Assembly (NCBI GenBank): GCA_007844125.1
Contig: CM017570.1
Location: 50,624,685-50,688,684 of the forward strand
Length of the DNA: 64,000 nt
Reading direction: 5' to 3'
Source: Sinonovacula constricta
Lineage: Eukaryota > Mollusca > Bivalvia > Cardiida > Solecurtidae
The position numbers were made by a program, and so were the translations under genes. This document shows positions 62,010 to 64,000 of the stretch, in pieces (within the stretch, counting starts at the first letter, position 1; each line of letters begins with the position of its first letter). Under the pieces are notes generated by a model. That model worked only from the letters and a program-made list of their open reading frames with translations, had not been told where the DNA came from and did not search any database.

Positions 62010-62920
62010 TCATATGTATTAAACAAACTACCCCCTGTTCCTGTAATTTCTGCGGTATGAGTCCGGTTCAACTCAGTAATCAGAAAAATACAAAACAATC
62101 TTTACTGGGTATCGAACCTGCAACTGTGTGCTGCAAAGGCGAGTACGCGTAGCTTGGTGGCGAATGAAATGTTACTGATGTACTAGAAAACCCATCAAAT
62201 GCCTTGCCTATTATTGACATAATGATATCCTCCAACCAATATGAAGATTACAAATAATAAATCAATACAATACAAAGGCACAATAGCACACGGGAGTAAG
62301 CAGTAAAATTAACAGCATTGTAGGTTCATACATCAAAACTTCACATACTGCTCACTGCTCACTCTCAATCACTCTGCTCCCATCCATCGTCTATTGAACA
62401 ATAGACACACGCGCGCGCTCACATGCAAAGACAGGTACACATTCACACAATTTGTGAGCATGCGATGAAAACAACAACATATTTTACATTCACTGAATTA
62501 AACAGTTTACCTTTCAGGTGCAGCCTAATAAACTATCTTTTCTTTACCACTTATATAATAATAAAAAAATAACGGAAAAAGAACTGACATCATTTTCTGA
62601 CAGTAACATAAATCACTTCAAATAACGATATCGATTTCGTTTGTTTTTGATTTCGCACATTGATGCGATCAAGTTTTATTTGTCACGGCAACAGACAACG
62701 CAAAACAAAAACGCAGCAAGTAGATAATCACCAAACTATCTGTCATGTGCTTTATCATAAGTGGCAGGAGTTATATCCATATCGCGGGAAGTTTTCAATG
62801 TTCAGACTTGTCTTCACACAGGATTGCTGTCTGTGTACAGCCGAATGTCCACGTCAAAGGCCACGAGCATTTCATATCCAAGTAACCACGGTCATCCTTG
62901 AGTAAAGAAGATGTTTGTTT
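62010..62920. other. Probable intron of the EGF-like gene
   Basis: No further EGF exon could be recognised. Open frames at 62660-62905 have no domain. Confidence 0.4.
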
Positions 62921-62924
62921 TGAT

Positions 62925-63160
62925 TTTGAAATACATTGCAGCGACCATTTATAATCATTATAGCAACGTCCAGCTTTTTGGTGGCGACAAACCCCAGACG
63001 CATGTCTGAGTAGAACCACCGTCGCACCGCAAGTCAGCTGGAATACCTTCTCACATTAAGTCCTTCTCCCCGAATGGTACTCGAACCCGCGTGGTGAGAG
63101 GCTAAGCAGTCAGAGGAGTTACACATTGGCGACTCTACCACTACGCCACGGGGGTCCCCA
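62925..63160 (-). mobile_element. tRNA-derived SINE, near full length
   Basis: In minus orientation: head GGGGACCCCCGTGGCGTAGT, box A in TGGCGTAGTGGTAGAGTCG, box B GGTTCGAGTAC (about 63079-63089), body GACTTGCGGTGCGACGGTGG and GTTCTACTCAGACATGCGTC, 3' end ACGTTGCTATAATGATTATA. Box B differs from consensus at its last bases. Confidence 0.9.
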
Positions 63161-63439
63161 AGAACGGAGATGAAACTAGGTTTGAACGAAATATCAGATT
63201 ATTAATACAGTTATTATTACAGATCTTTTAAATTATTATACCAATATAGTTTTACTTTAACAATAAATATGTGGTATGTTCACATCTTAATAATAAAGAG
63301 AGACTGTTTCGTCTGCATTACATTTAATTGAATGATAATTCTGTGTATGATGGTTCGTGAATAACTTGAAGTGTTCCGATTAGATCTCCAATGTAGTCAA
63401 GCGTGCTTTTTTCAAAACGGCTGTGGTAAATGTAGAAAA

Positions 63440-64000
63440 GTCAAACGCAGCAGGTGTGGGGAGTGTGACAGCAGCCTAGAATACAGGTGTGGAGAGAGGG
63501 ACAGCAGCCTAGCAGACATAAGTGGGGAGTGTAACAGCAACCTAGTAGACATGTTTGGGGAGTGTGACAGCTGCCTAGTAGACATGTGTGGGAGTGTGAC
63601 AGCAGCCTAGTAGACAGATGTGGGGAGTGTGACAGCAGCCTAGTAGACAGGTTTGGGAAGTTTGAAGCAGTCTAGTAAACCGAAATGGGGAGTGTGAGTG
63701 CAGCCTAGTAGACAGAAGTGGAGAGTGTGACAGCAGCCAGGTAGACAGAAGTGGGCAGTGTGAGTGCAGCCTAGGAGACAGAAGTTGGGAGTGTGACAGC
63801 AGCCTAGTAGACAAAAGTGGGGAGTGTGAGTGCAGCCTAGGAGACAGAAGTTGGGAGTGTGACAGCAGCATAGTAGACAAAAGTGGGGAGTGTGACACCA
63901 GCCTAGTAGACAGAAGTGGGGAGTGTGACAGAAGCCTAGTAAACATAAGTTGGAAGTGTGACAGCAGCCTAGTAGACAGAAGTGGGGATTGTGACAGCTG
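63440..64000. repeat. 33-bp minisatellite running off the right end
   Basis: About 17 units of the type GGGGAGTGTGACAGCAGCCT plus AGTAGACAGAAGT, with AGTGCAGCC and TTGGGAGTG variants. Period 33 keeps both strands partly open with Cys- or Ser/Leu-rich eleven-residue repeats. The array continues past the window. Confidence 0.92.

Noticed and set aside
63371..63610. Further Cys-rich EGF exon of the 57-62 kb gene
   Set aside because: The QACFFQNGCGKC start looks EGF-like, but the splice phase does not fit the preceding exon and most of the frame is the 33-bp array.

Overview
This window looks like nuclear DNA from an invertebrate animal, most likely a bivalve mollusc. It is AT-rich and gene-poor, with introns that follow the GT-AG rule, tRNA-derived SINEs, many minisatellites and decayed transposable elements. 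Protein families such as Mab-21-like nucleotidyltransferases, claudin-like tetraspans and MEGF-type EGF repeats are animal families. The phylum is an inference from the repeat and retroelement flavour; no single sequence here proves it. There is no bacterial-style gene organisation and no CRISPR array.

Region by region. 0-7 kb: a ~558-bp tandem duplication at the left edge, then minisatellites, including a 19-bp array with a 228-bp higher-order period. 7.4-8.9 kb: the main exon of a Mab-21-like (cGAS-like receptor superfamily) gene on the minus strand, with one frame break at a run of eight A/T. 10.8-18 kb: a 59-bp array, SINE and retroelement-tail fragments, an unrecognised Cys-rich minus-strand ORF pair with decayed 105-bp repeats, and a 1-kb trinucleotide tract. 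20-25 kb: a 25-26 bp array, then a degraded Penelope-like-type reverse transcriptase element whose 3' tail recurs at about five other places. 25.7-30.5 kb: two SINEs and a decayed Ty3/Gypsy retrotransposon (minus strand, integrase, RT and protease traces). 32-33 kb: a 21-bp array with a 149-bp higher-order unit. 35.5-37.3 kb: a broken pogo/Tigger-like DDE transposase with a C-terminal PHD-like finger. 38-40 kb: ATT microsatellite, a MITE-like element and an ancient ~75-bp degenerate array.

40.4-44.9 kb holds the best-supported intact gene: a six-exon minus-strand tetraspan (claudin/PMP22-like) protein of about 292 residues, reconstructed from splice sites with consistent phases. 47-49 kb carries 51-bp and 31-bp arrays. 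49.5-51.1 kb contains the last three exons of an M14 zinc carboxypeptidase on the minus strand with two consecutive in-frame stops, so probably a pseudogene. 53 kb has a LINE RT scrap. 57.2 kb to the right edge appears to be the 5' part of a plus-strand gene: a signal-peptide exon and, 4.6 kb downstream, a phase-compatible EGF-like exon. Its intron carries two very large minisatellites (45-bp and 51-bp units), and a 33-bp array runs off the right end.

The host genes do not form a pathway or cluster that the sequence can demonstrate. The window is dominated by repeat turnover. I found no convincing wholly new biological system. The most unusual items are the tail-repeat tetraspan gene boxed by minisatellites, the transposase-PHD fusion, the double-stop carboxypeptidase, and several nested higher-order arrays.
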